Below, one piece after another: positions 26,324-34,584 of a DNA stretch of 64,000 bases (position 1 is its first letter; every line of letters starts with the position of its first letter). Both the position numbers and the translations under genes were made by a program. Origin of the DNA: CAZTDD01 sp964612675 (GTDB lineage: Bacteria > Hinthialibacterota > Hinthialibacteria > Hinthialibacterales > JAKPRU01). The notes under the pieces are model-generated. The model was not told the origin of the DNA. It made no database searches and was given only the letters and a program-made list of their open reading frames with translations. Where the stretch lies: contig CAZTDD010000010.1 in the NCBI GenBank assembly GCA_964612675.1, positions 1 to 64,000 on the forward strand, in the 5' to 3' direction.

Positions 26324-27121
26324 ATGAGACACACCATGCGGTACCTCAACGTTGCGTTTCTCGGTTTTGTTCTTCTGTGTTCCACGAATGCGTTCGCGAA
26401 GACCCCTGTTCAGCTTTTGGAGGACGCGGCGGAGAGATGGGAACACATCGGGGATTACACCGCCTATTTTCAGCAGACCAACATCCGCAATGAGGAAGAG
26501 AAAATCTTCCTTGGCAAGTTGCTTCTTTGCCGTTCCGATCGGGCGCCGGGGGGTGCGTACCTTCGCCTGGATTATTTCGGAACGAGCACCGATCCCGCTG
26601 GGCGACAAGAGGGCGCCCAGGTAATAGAAACCGAACAGCTTCGCGATCAGTACTTCTCCGACGGCGAGACTCTCTGGCATTACAGCCCGAAAGACAACCG
26701 CCTGACGATTGAACACCTCGATGCGGAAGGACCGTTTCCCGAGATTCTACTGATGGCTGGGTTCCTCGAAGTGGATGTCGATGAATTCCGGGAAGGGCAC
26801 ACGTTCCGACCGCTCGAAACAGAGATGATCCGTGGGCGGCCGACTTACCGCCTCACCATCGAGCCGCGTGGAGACCGGGTAGGGACCGAACCGCTCCGGC
26901 ACATTTGGCTCGATCAGGAAACCCTGCTGCCCGCACGTGTTATCACCGAGGGCGACATCACACTGATCATCGATCTATCCCGCCAGAAGACAGATCAGGA
27001 ACTTGATGTCGCATCGATGATGCCCATGGTTCCCGAGACGGTGGATGTGCTTGATGTCCGAAACAGGACGGCGGTTCGCGACAGGCCGGCCGATTCTCAG
27101 TCGCCGGCGGAAGACCCCTGA
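26324..27121 (+). CDS. LolA-like periplasmic lipoprotein-carrier fold protein
   Basis: The 265-residue protein has a signal peptide (LNVAFLGFVLLCSTNAFA). The mature part begins with PVQLLEDAAERWEHIGDYTAYFQQTN, then strands KIFLGKLLLC, YLRLDYFG and DGETLWHYSPKDNRLTI, which are the LolA/LppX order: an early helix with Q-T, then a convex beta sheet with a WHY-P-DN loop. Role: probably carries lipidated or hydrophobic molecules across the periplasm. It is longer than E. coli LolA (about 200), with a C-terminal extension from about residue 215. Its end overlaps the convergent TPR gene by 25 bp. An ATG at 26336 is an alternative start. Confidence 0.72.
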   Translation: MRHTMRYLNVAFLGFVLLCSTNAFAKTPVQLLEDAAERWEHIGDYTAYFQQTNIRNEEEKIFLGKLLLCRSDRAPGGAYLRLDYFGTSTDPAGRQEGAQVIETEQLRDQYFSDGETLWHYSPKDNRLTIEHLDAEGPFPEILLMAGFLEVDVDEFREGHTFRPLETEMIRGRPTYRLTIEPRGDRVGTEPLRHIWLDQETLLPARVITEGDITLIIDLSRQKTDQELDVASMMPMVPETVDVLDVRNRTAVRDRPADSQSPAEDP

Positions 27122-28530
27122 TAGGTGCGTTCGTAGCGGGTGCGTATATCGCGATAGTTGATATCGGTCGAATAGACGAATCCGTAGGCTTCCCGCGCTT
27201 CCTTGGCTTTCCCCTGTTTTTCCAAACAGTCTCCCAGGTAATAATACGCTTCTTTCAGCTCATCGCTGGGGACACGACTGTATCCGCGGTTCTTGAAATA
27301 CTGAATAGCTTTCTGATACTGCTCGGTGGCGATATCCAGCTGATTGCGTTCGCGGAAACATCCTCCCAGAATCAACAAAGCCTGACCCGCCATCGGGGGC
27401 TCGTGGAGCAATCTCTGTAACACGGAGATGGCGTCATCATACTGTTGATCTCCGGCCAGCAGTCTCCCCAATTCGAGACGTTTGGGATGATCTTCGGGAT
27501 GGGCCTGTATGTGTTGTTTGAGGATCGAGATTCTGTGGTCGTCTCTCTCCTGTAAAGCCTGAGGCAACTCCCTGTTGAGCGAATCATCCGCCGGATTCTC
27601 TTTGATCCGTTGTTCGAGGAGATTGACGCGGCAATCGAGATACGCCTGTCGGATTTCCGGGTCTTCGGGGCGTTCGTCAAGCAACTCCTCAAAAAGATTT
27701 GTGGCGAGAAGATAATCTTCCTCGGCGCGCCAAAGCCGCGCCTGCTCGAGCTTCACGTTGAAATCATCGGGATTCTTATCGATGATGGGGGCCAACCGCC
27801 GGTTTGCCTCATCGAATGCTTTTCCCTCACGTAGATGCTGGATCACCCGCAGAGCCGCGCCGATATCGTTCGGGTTTTTCTGAGCGTGCGCCTCCAGGTC
27901 TTCCAACCTTCGCACAAATTCGGGCGTGCCGGGCATCTCGCGGAGTCTCTTTTCCATTTGCGCCCGTTCTTCGGTGAGTTTTTCCGGGATGCCGGTTTGG
28001 GCATACTTACGGGCGAGCAGGTCCCGCATCCGGTGGTTGATTTCATCATCGTCCGGCAGTTTCAGGGACAGACGCTTGAAATACTCGACAGATTCTTCGA
28101 GGTGGTCTTCCTGAGCGGCCAATTCGGCGGCGCGCCGCAACGAAGGAATATGTTCGGGCCGCAATGCCAGTGCGGATCGGTAGGCTTCTAGAGCCTCGGA
28201 ACGACGTCCCAGCTTGTCACAACATTTTGCATACGCGAAAACAGCAGAGAATCGCCCCGGGTTGCTCCGGTGGAGGAGGTCCAGCGGCCCGACGGCCCGG
28301 TCGTACCATCCAAAGGCCATCAAAAGACGACACCAGGCCTCTACTGCGGCTTGGACAGGACGGCTCCACCCTTTACGGACCCGGGCTACCTGAACCTCTT
28401 TGAGTCCGCTGATCGCTTCCGGGTGATTGGGCGCACTTTGGAGGACCAAGTTGAAATACTGCTCAGCCAGGTCGAATTCACCTTCGCGGATCGCACTACG
28501 CGCCCGTTCAATATAGTCCTGAGGATCCAT
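27097..28530 (-). CDS. TPR-repeat protein
   Basis: The 477-residue protein is almost wholly alpha-helical and repeat-based. TPR units are visible at residues 5-40 (AIREGEFDLAEQYFNLVLQS), 85-150 (YAKCCDKLGRRSEALEAYRS), 250-320, 355-395 (LGRLLAGDQQYDDAISVLQ) and 400-470, where the last two are the clearest. There is no signal peptide or membrane helix, so it is cytoplasmic. TPR proteins are scaffolds. The convergent LolA-like neighbour suggests an envelope link, but nothing in the protein shows its partner. Confidence 0.8.
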   Translation of the reverse strand: MDPQDYIERARSAIREGEFDLAEQYFNLVLQSAPNHPEAISGLKEVQVARVRKGWSRPVQAAVEAWCRLLMAFGWYDRAVGPLDLLHRSNPGRFSAVFAYAKCCDKLGRRSEALEAYRSALALRPEHIPSLRRAAELAAQEDHLEESVEYFKRLSLKLPDDDEINHRMRDLLARKYAQTGIPEKLTEERAQMEKRLREMPGTPEFVRRLEDLEAHAQKNPNDIGAALRVIQHLREGKAFDEANRRLAPIIDKNPDDFNVKLEQARLWRAEEDYLLATNLFEELLDERPEDPEIRQAYLDCRVNLLEQRIKENPADDSLNRELPQALQERDDHRISILKQHIQAHPEDHPKRLELGRLLAGDQQYDDAISVLQRLLHEPPMAGQALLILGGCFRERNQLDIATEQYQKAIQYFKNRGYSRVPSDELKEAYYYLGDCLEKQGKAKEAREAYGFVYSTDINYRDIRTRYERTYQGSSAGD

Positions 28531-29056
28531 GGAATGTCGGTCGTAACCGCTCTCATAGAATGTTCACAACATTCGTACAGTAAGTAACTTAGGGGCAACT
28601 GTCAAGATAATTCGCTGACCACGTATCCGTATGCCCTTCCTCCGCTTGGAGCTGGTCTCCCCCTGTACGACTCAATCACATCGGGAAGACCCAATTACCG
28701 CTCTCCATAGGTAGAGAACTTAACCCGGTGATTTGGAGCAAGTTGAGCGACCTGCACGAGCCGAAAACACAGGATCAGTAGCGTGGTTTCAGTCGACACA
28801 AACCGTCTGGCAAACCTGACTTTGCAGAAGCTCGAAAATAAGGGGTGGAAATACACGCCAATTTATTGTAGACTGTGCATATTCTCAGTTCAGAAGCGGG
28901 TAAGACTCGCTGAATGATCACACGCGGACTGGAGTTTCACCGATTCTGATGTGCATGACTTTTTTGTAAGATAGATTGACATATGGAAACATTTCGATGT
29001 ATGTTGTAATAAGATTTACATAAACTATCGTCGTGCTCAGAATCGGATGGCTCGAC
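28531..29056. other. Gene-free region with a promoter candidate
   Basis: About 525 bp lie between the divergent TPR gene and HD-GYP gene. The right end is AT-rich and holds a promoter candidate at 28976-29005. No gene, repeat or RNA is recognisable in the rest. Confidence 0.5.
28976..29005 (+). promoter_or_regulatory. Sigma-70-like promoter candidate before the HD-GYP gene
   Basis: A perfect -35 TTGACA (28976-28981) is separated by 18 bases from TATGTT (29000-29005). The transcript would start about 45 bp before the ATG at 29057. The -10 matches only 4 of 6 bases, so this is moderate support. Confidence 0.5.
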
Positions 29057-30124
29057 ATGCTGAATTTACATGTGGTAGAAGCGGAAGTTGAGTTGGATTT
29101 TCTGTTCCTGCCAACACAGAAGATCGCAACCTCGTGGGTGGGTCCGGCAAAACGTGAAGGATTTCTCGCCCTGGACCCCGGATTCTTGAGCGTAGATACG
29201 GTCTGCGAATTTCCGATCTATGTCTACAACTCTTCCCGAGACCGATTTGTCCTGCTGAAAGGCGCCGAGCTTCCTATCACTGAACGTCATCTGCAGCAGA
29301 TCCGCAGTTCCGAACGCGGACCGGTATTTGTGCCGCGCGATTACGCAAGAGTCTTGACCTCGTATGCGGCAAATAACCTGAAGCTTCTTGCTGGGAACAC
29401 GTCGGTTAGCGCTTCCACACGCAGTCGCCAGGTATATTCGATTTGCAAGACCCTCTTCGCGAGTGCATTCTCCGATAGTTGCAATAACGAAGAGCTGGAA
29501 GAAATCTGCCAGCGGGTGACGGAATCGATTATCACTCTGCTCGACACGGGTGGAGAGGTGCTTCGACATGTAATTCTGGCTCAAGATCACGATCCCGCCG
29601 TTTATGTTCACAGTCTTAATGTGTGTGTTCTTGGGACGGCGCTCTGCGATTATCTGGATCTGGGATGCGACGAAGAAAGGCGGCTCCAGATCGCCCGAGG
29701 CTTCCTGCTTCACGATATCGGGAAGAGCGACATTTCGCCCGAGATCTGGACCAAGCCCGGTAAACTAACCCCGAAAGAATATGAACATGTCAAACGGCAT
29801 CCCGTTCATGGATACAATCGATTGAGGCAGATCGAGGGCGTTACGGAATGTGTCGGGCGGATTGTATTAGAACACCACGAACTCTGCGACGGGACAGGCT
29901 ATCCGCGTGGATTGTCCAGAGAAAAGATCTCCGACGAGGCTCAGGTATGCACCATTGTCGAGACATTCGAAGATCTGACCTCTCAACGCCCTTACCATAC
30001 CCCTTTACCGGTGTTCGAGGCCCTCAAACTGATGCAAGTTGAAGGTCAGGGAAAACTGAATACGGATATCTTCCGAGGCTTTATCCATTTTTTCCGCAGC
30101 TTATCCGACTCTCCCCGTTACTGA
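29057..30124 (+). CDS. HD-GYP domain protein, probable c-di-GMP phosphodiesterase
   Basis: The protein has 355 residues from the ATG at 29057; a GTG at 29033 is possible. The first 100 residues form an N-terminal domain of the kind found before HD-GYP domains (LDFLFLPTQKIATSWVGPAK, then FPIYVYNSSRDRFVLLKG). The HD-GYP domain follows: HSLNVCVLGTALCDYLDLG, FLLHDIGKSDI (HD metal pair), RHPVHGY, VLEHHELCDGTGYPRGLS and IVETFEDLTSQRPYH. These are the metal-binding and GYP motifs needed for cyclic di-GMP hydrolysis. There is no receiver or membrane domain, so the input is unclear. Confidence 0.9.
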   Translation: MLNLHVVEAEVELDFLFLPTQKIATSWVGPAKREGFLALDPGFLSVDTVCEFPIYVYNSSRDRFVLLKGAELPITERHLQQIRSSERGPVFVPRDYARVLTSYAANNLKLLAGNTSVSASTRSRQVYSICKTLFASAFSDSCNNEELEEICQRVTESIITLLDTGGEVLRHVILAQDHDPAVYVHSLNVCVLGTALCDYLDLGCDEERRLQIARGFLLHDIGKSDISPEIWTKPGKLTPKEYEHVKRHPVHGYNRLRQIEGVTECVGRIVLEHHELCDGTGYPRGLSREKISDEAQVCTIVETFEDLTSQRPYHTPLPVFEALKLMQVEGQGKLNTDIFRGFIHFFRSLSDSPRY

Positions 30125-30226
30125 CGGGGCCGCAAAAAGTCCAAGAATCGGCCCTCACCCTAACCGCTATCCCGGCGGGAGAGGGGAACTTCTAATGTCA
30201 GCGGACGACTTTTTGCGATGGCGTTA
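30122..30226. repeat. Mosaic palindromic repeat, type A
   Basis: The unit is bounded by TGACGGGGCCGCAAAAAGT and an inverted ACTTTTTGCG. Its body contains the CCCTCACCCTAACC ... GGCGGGAGAGGGGA motif common in environmental genomes. A copy in the same orientation, with near-identical body, occupies 47871-47956. Together with the neighbouring B unit it forms a cluster of short inverted repeats. Confidence 0.75.
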
Positions 30227-30232
30227 CTGATT

Positions 30233-30403
30233 GACGGTGTCGCAAAAAGTTAACGGGATAAGAATAGAGAAGTCTTCAACCCCCTCTGTATCTCCCCCAA
30301 TCTTTGGGGGAGAAAACCGCACAGATGCGTTTGTTCCTATTCCTCCCCCGAAGATCGGGGGAGGTTAGGAGGGGGTTGAGATCCGTATCCCAAACTTTTT
30401 GCG
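30233..30403. repeat. Mosaic palindromic repeat, type B
   Basis: The unit starts with GACGGTGTCGCAAAAAGT and ends with ACTTTTTGCG. Its body has two nested hairpins, CTCCCCCAATCTTTGGGGGAG and CCTCCCCCGAAGATCGGGGG with their complements, inside an outer pairing of AACCCCCTC with GAGGGGGTT. A copy of about 185 bp in the opposite orientation is at 47979-48163, and a short fragment at 31789-31824. Confidence 0.75.
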
Positions 30404-30417
30404 ATCCCATCACTGAT

Positions 30418-30510
30418 CGACGGTGTCGCAAAAAGTCGGGAGAGTTCTTCTCCCTCTCCCTCTGGGAGAGGGCCGGGGTGAGGGGACGTTGCATTATCCG
30501 CTGACGTTCC
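30418..30510. repeat. Mosaic repeat, third unit of the cluster
   Basis: The unit opens with GACGGTGTCGCAAAAAGT and runs through TCCCTCTCCCTCTGGGAGAGGGCCGGGGTGAGGGG (key part: inverted CCTCTCCC / GGGAGAGG) to TCCGCTGACG. The right terminal ACTTTTTGCG is missing. It resembles type A read in the other direction. The rest of 30511-30794 holds no gene or feature I can support beyond the ribosome site of the next gene. Confidence 0.6.
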
Positions 30511-30794
30511 TTTGTGTGTGACGTACCCCTGTCATCATCCAAACCCTTTGCCACTGATTCCAGGAATTCCACTCCTGAACCAGTGATTCCTCACAGGGGG
30601 CCGGCAACTCCTTTTATAAGGATTCCACAGGACTCCTGACCGATGCCGGGTTTGGAGTTATGATTTCGCACGTAGTCGTTCGGATGGACGCAATTGTGTT
30701 GTCAAATGAATGATTCCGCCTTTCTGTACGTATAGTATTGGTAGACAGGCGGTAGGACCAACGCCATCTGTAAAGTGTAGAGGGATTTGTAGCA

Positions 30795-31760
30795 TTGACC
30801 GACCTCGACCTCATCATATCTCTTCAGGATCTCCATGTTCATCTTGGACGAAATCACGTTCTGAAAGGATTAACTGCGGAAGTTCACCCCGGCGCGACGG
30901 GTCTCCTAGGCCCCAACGGCGCGGGCAAGAGTACGCTCATCCGGACGATTTTGGGATTTCTGAAACCCTCTTCGGGACAAGCGTTCATTTTTGGAAAGAA
31001 CTGTTCGTCGCAGGGGGCCGAAGCGCGTCAGCGCGTTGGGTATATGCCCGAGCACGAGGCGCTGATTCCAGGCCTGTCTGCGGTTGCGTTTGTGATGTAT
31101 ATGGGGCGGCTCTGCGGTATGCCGAAAGACGAAGCGATGCAGCGGGCGCACATGGCGCTCCAGTATGTCGGCCTGGGCGAAGCTCGCTATCGTCCTATCG
31201 AGAGTTATTCCACCGGGATGAAGCAACGCATCAAATTAGCCCAAGCCCTGGTTCACGATCCGGATCTATTGCTGTTGGATGAACCGGCGAGCGGCCTCGA
31301 CCCGAAGGGGCGGCGGGAAATGCTGGAATTGATTCGAGACGTCGCTTTCGAAAAAGGCATTCATGTACTCCTGTCTTCGCACCTTCTGCCGGATGTCGAG
31401 TTTGCGTGTGACCGAGTCATTGTTCTCAATCACGGCGAAATTGCGACCTCGGGGAGTATCTCGGAGCTGAAGGCGCTACACCAACGTTTCTTCGAGATGC
31501 GAATCAAAGGGGATCCGAATCGTCTGGAAACCGTGTTGAACCAATCGGGATTGCGAACAGAACCGCTTCGAGATGGGAAACTGCGGGTCCTTCTAGGTCC
31601 CGATGAGGAACCGGCGATGTTGTTCAAAGCCGCGAAAGAGAGTGGAGTCCAAATCCGTCACCTGGCGAAACAGGAACTCACTCTGCAGGAGATATTTGAG
31701 AAGGCGATTAACGGAGATATAGGAAAATCGCAAGAGACTGGAACAGCGGAACGCAGATAA
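30795..31760 (+). CDS. ABC transporter ATP-binding protein
   Basis: The 321-residue protein starts at a TTG with GAGGG some 11 bases upstream. It has Walker A GPNGAGKST, signature YSTGMKQRIKLAQAL, Walker B LLLLDEPASGLD and the H-loop LSSHLL. The type is the ABC-2/NatA exporter class, with a C-terminal extension of about 90 residues after the nucleotide-binding domain. It is the first of four genes forming two ATPase-permease pairs, so it probably works with the permease at 31881. The substrate is unknown: gliding, drug or polysaccharide exporters share this design. Confidence 0.92.
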   Translation: MTDLDLIISLQDLHVHLGRNHVLKGLTAEVHPGATGLLGPNGAGKSTLIRTILGFLKPSSGQAFIFGKNCSSQGAEARQRVGYMPEHEALIPGLSAVAFVMYMGRLCGMPKDEAMQRAHMALQYVGLGEARYRPIESYSTGMKQRIKLAQALVHDPDLLLLDEPASGLDPKGRREMLELIRDVAFEKGIHVLLSSHLLPDVEFACDRVIVLNHGEIATSGSISELKALHQRFFEMRIKGDPNRLETVLNQSGLRTEPLRDGKLRVLLGPDEEPAMLFKAAKESGVQIRHLAKQELTLQEIFEKAINGDIGKSQETGTAERR

Positions 31761-31788
31761 TAGAACTGTCGAGTTTGCGGCAAACCAT

Positions 31789-31824
31789 CAACCCCCTCTG
31801 TATCTCCCCCAATCTTGGGGGAGA
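31789..31824. repeat. Fragment of the type B repeat inside the ABC operon
   Basis: AACCCCCTCTGTATCTCCCC and CAATCTTGGGGGAG match the left part of the B unit at 30233-30403. It lies in the 120-bp gap between the first ATPase and the first permease genes, where it may form a small hairpin and affect read-through. It sits just upstream of the likely permease start. Confidence 0.65.
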
Positions 31825-31880
31825 ATCCCTACCCGGGATCGCGCAGGGGTTGGATGGGGCCGATCCATCGGACGGGTATC

Positions 31881-32819
31881 ATGCCGATTTACGATCAAAG
31901 TTATAAACGCTGGGACGGCCAGTATTATCCCCTCGGGACCCGGTGGCTCATCATCGCCGGGGAATCGCTCCGGCGAGTATTCAAGGGGAAAGGAATAAAG
32001 ATCTGTCTGTTCATCGGGGCGATTCCATTTCTGATTTGGATGGCGCGGATCTATATTGCCGTCAATTTCGATACGCTAACCGCGGATGGTTCGCTGTTTC
32101 AGGACTTTGGGCCGATACGGGAATCGCTGACGAATATCGATCTTGATTTCTATCATCATTTCTATGAAATAGAATTGAGCCTCGTCTTTTTTGTTGTGTT
32201 CATTGCGGGTGGCAGTCTTATCGCCGACGACCGACGAAGCAACGCGTTGCCGGTGTATTTATCCAAATCGATTACGCGCACCGATTATGTATTGGGTAAA
32301 GCCATGGCCGTGGCATTCCCTGTTTCGTTGATCACTCTTGTTCCGGGAATTCTACTGTACTTCTTTCACGCTGTTTTCCGGGATAAGTGGTCGCTATTGG
32401 TTACGGACGCGCGGATACTATTCGCTATTGTTCTGTTCTCGCTGCTTGTGATCGTGTCGAGTACTCTGCTGATCCTGGCGATTTCTTCGTTGACGAAACA
32501 GGGCCGCTACGCCGCGTTTGGATTTATCGCCGTGGTTGTCGGCGGAACGATCTTAAGCAATATGCTGCGTTCGGCCTTAAACCACACGCCGCTCGAGTCG
32601 ACCTTGGGGTCCCCGAAGACTCGGCTTCTGTCGCTGTTCGACAGTTGGAGACGGCTGGGATTCGCTCTCTTTGACCAGGAAACATCCAGGATGACCGGGG
32701 GAGCGTATCGCTGGGAGGGATTCGATTGGCCGTGGGCTCTTCTGGGAATTTCGATTTTCGCGATCGTGTCGCTTTGGATTCTCAACCGCCGGATTCGCGG
32801 AATGGATGTAATTCGATGA
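31881..32819 (+). CDS. ABC-2 type transporter permease
   Basis: I chose the ATG at 31881 (MPIYDQSYKRWDGQYYPLGTRW); the frame stays open to a TTG at 31815, but that part is repeat-derived. The protein has 312 residues, with about six membrane segments, for instance ICLFIGAIPFLIWMARIYIA, ELSLVFFVVFIAGGSLIADD and LVIVSSTLLILAISSL. The motif ADDRRSNALPVYLSKSITR is the typical cytosolic loop of ABC-2 permeases (ISDEI/DRR-x-a-LPL-LS-Pisr). It should pair with the ATPase at 30795-31760 and perhaps share the second ATPase. Confidence 0.85.
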   Translation: MPIYDQSYKRWDGQYYPLGTRWLIIAGESLRRVFKGKGIKICLFIGAIPFLIWMARIYIAVNFDTLTADGSLFQDFGPIRESLTNIDLDFYHHFYEIELSLVFFVVFIAGGSLIADDRRSNALPVYLSKSITRTDYVLGKAMAVAFPVSLITLVPGILLYFFHAVFRDKWSLLVTDARILFAIVLFSLLVIVSSTLLILAISSLTKQGRYAAFGFIAVVVGGTILSNMLRSALNHTPLESTLGSPKTRLLSLFDSWRRLGFALFDQETSRMTGGAYRWEGFDWPWALLGISIFAIVSLWILNRRIRGMDVIR

Positions 32820-33739
32820 GTACGACCATCCAAATAGAAGGTCTGTCGAAGTGGTATGGGCAGGTGCTCGGGATCAACGATATTACCGCCCAGCTCGGAC
32901 CGGGTGTCACGGGACTACTTGGACCGAACGGTGCTGGGAAAACCACCCTCCTCAAAGTACTCACCGGCCAGACAAAACCCAGCCGAGGATTCGCACATAT
33001 CAACGGCCAGCCTGTGTGGAATAATTCGACGGTTTTCCACCATGTGGGCTTCTGTCCGGATATCGATACGTTCTATGAAGACATGACGGGAATGGAGTTC
33101 CTTGTCTACTTGGTTCGTCTTCACGGATATGCCGGCCGCAAAGCGAAGAATCTCGCCCTGGAGACACTCGAAACGGTCAACTTGCTGGATGCCAGGCGAA
33201 AGAAAATCGGCGCTTATAGCAAAGGCATGCGACAACGGATCAAACTGGCGCAGGCCTTGTTTCACAAACCGGATTGTCTTCTGCTGGATGAACCTCTCTC
33301 GGGAATGGATCCGGTCGGCCGCAAACACACCATCGACCTCATTCACGCGTATGGCGAGGAGGGACGAACGGTTCTTGTATCCAGCCACATTCTCCATGAA
33401 ATCGAGGAAATGACCAAACGGATCATGATGATCAATCACGGTACATTGATCGCGGAGGGAGACGTGCACGAGATTCGGGAGATGATCGAAGCGCATCCAT
33501 GTCAAATCTCGATTACCTCCCCCGACCGGGAAACACTGTCCAATCATCTGGTTTCGTTCCCCGAGGTGGTCAGTATTCGACGCGGTGAGAATAACTGGGA
33601 ACTTGTGATCGAAACCCGGCACCCGGATCGTTTTCACAATCGGTTAACCGATCTAATCGTAAGTGAAGGTTTTTCAATCGAGGCGTTATCCTCGCCGGAC
33701 GACAATCTCCAGGCTGTCTTCGACTATTTGATGGACTAA
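32816..33739 (+). CDS. ABC transporter ATP-binding protein, second copy
   Basis: The ATG at 32816 overlaps the stop of the permease gene (ATGA), so the two are coupled. The 307-residue protein has GPNGAGKTTLLK, YSKGMRQRIKLAQAL, LLLDEPLSGMDP and VSSHIL, all the motifs of an active ATPase. It shares the same NatA-like class with the first ATPase but is clearly a different paralogue. Encoding two ATPases and two permeases in one operon suggests a heteromeric exporter. Confidence 0.92.
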   Translation: MSTTIQIEGLSKWYGQVLGINDITAQLGPGVTGLLGPNGAGKTTLLKVLTGQTKPSRGFAHINGQPVWNNSTVFHHVGFCPDIDTFYEDMTGMEFLVYLVRLHGYAGRKAKNLALETLETVNLLDARRKKIGAYSKGMRQRIKLAQALFHKPDCLLLDEPLSGMDPVGRKHTIDLIHAYGEEGRTVLVSSHILHEIEEMTKRIMMINHGTLIAEGDVHEIREMIEAHPCQISITSPDRETLSNHLVSFPEVVSIRRGENNWELVIETRHPDRFHNRLTDLIVSEGFSIEALSSPDDNLQAVFDYLMD

Positions 33740-33742
33740 ATT

Positions 33743-34567
33743 ATGGCTGCTCAAATTTTGCTCAACATCTACACGACTTGGGTGATCGCGGCGAAATCGA
33801 CGAAGCGCGCGATGGCCCGGAAACGCGTTTATTTTCTTTTGGTGATATGTCTGTTGCCCGTGCTGGCAGTGGGTGCGTGGCGGATTTTCGCACCGATTGC
33901 AAGCTACAAATATCACGGGCCGAACGGCTATCAGATGTACGAGGCGACCGCGTTCACATCGTTCCTCCAGTTCCTCGTCCCTCTCGTACCGCTCTTCCTG
34001 GGAACCGCCGCGATCAATGACGAGATTGAAGAAAAGACGATTATGTTTTTGTTTCTGCGGCCGGTACCGAAGTTTATCGTGGTGTTGGCAAAAACACTCT
34101 CCGTTATGTTGTCATCCGCCGTCATCCTTGGCGGGACCCTGGCTTTTGTTTTTGCGATCTGTGCATCCGCCCCGAATGCTGCGATGATCCCGGGCGACCT
34201 GCCGGTTCTTCTGAAAGATATTGGAGTATTCGCGTTGGCGTCCTTCGCGTATGGCGGTCTGTTTCTGTTATTCGGCGTAATCTTCCGTAAACCGCACGTC
34301 TGGGGCCTGATTTTCATTTTCGCCTGGGATTCCTATGCGGCATACCTGCCCGGGAACGCCGGGATTATGAACATCAAGCATTTTGTGACATCGATCTACC
34401 CGCATCAGGCGTACAATGAATCGCCATTGGCGATGCTGGCCTATCATGAACCGGTGTCCACGGCGACAGGAATCACGGTTCTTGTTTGTGTCGGAGTAGC
34501 GTGTTCTTTTCTGGCTTTTCTTGCCTTCCAAGCGCGCGACTACGGGTATGAGAAGGCCGCGGTCTGA
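33743..34567 (+). CDS. ABC transporter permease, second copy
   Basis: The 274-residue protein starts 3 bp after the ATPase stop. It has membrane segments such as VYFLLVICLLPVLAVGAW, FTSFLQFLVPLVPLFLGTAA, FALASFAYGGLFLLFGVIF and GITVLVCVGVACSFLAFLAF, and the loop INDEIEEKTIMFLFLRPVPK that marks ABC-2 permeases. Pro-Gly at MIPGDLPVLL breaks a helix. It is the last gene of the operon, and the next gene is convergent (17 bp away). The exported substrate cannot be told from the sequence. Confidence 0.85.
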   Translation: MAAQILLNIYTTWVIAAKSTKRAMARKRVYFLLVICLLPVLAVGAWRIFAPIASYKYHGPNGYQMYEATAFTSFLQFLVPLVPLFLGTAAINDEIEEKTIMFLFLRPVPKFIVVLAKTLSVMLSSAVILGGTLAFVFAICASAPNAAMIPGDLPVLLKDIGVFALASFAYGGLFLLFGVIFRKPHVWGLIFIFAWDSYAAYLPGNAGIMNIKHFVTSIYPHQAYNESPLAMLAYHEPVSTATGITVLVCVGVACSFLAFLAFQARDYGYEKAAV

Positions 34568-34584
34568 TCACAGTAGCCTATTGC

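Noticed and set aside
30122..30510. Repeat cluster considered as a CRISPR array
   Set aside because: Repeats are inverted palindromes with differing bodies, not direct repeats with unique spacers.
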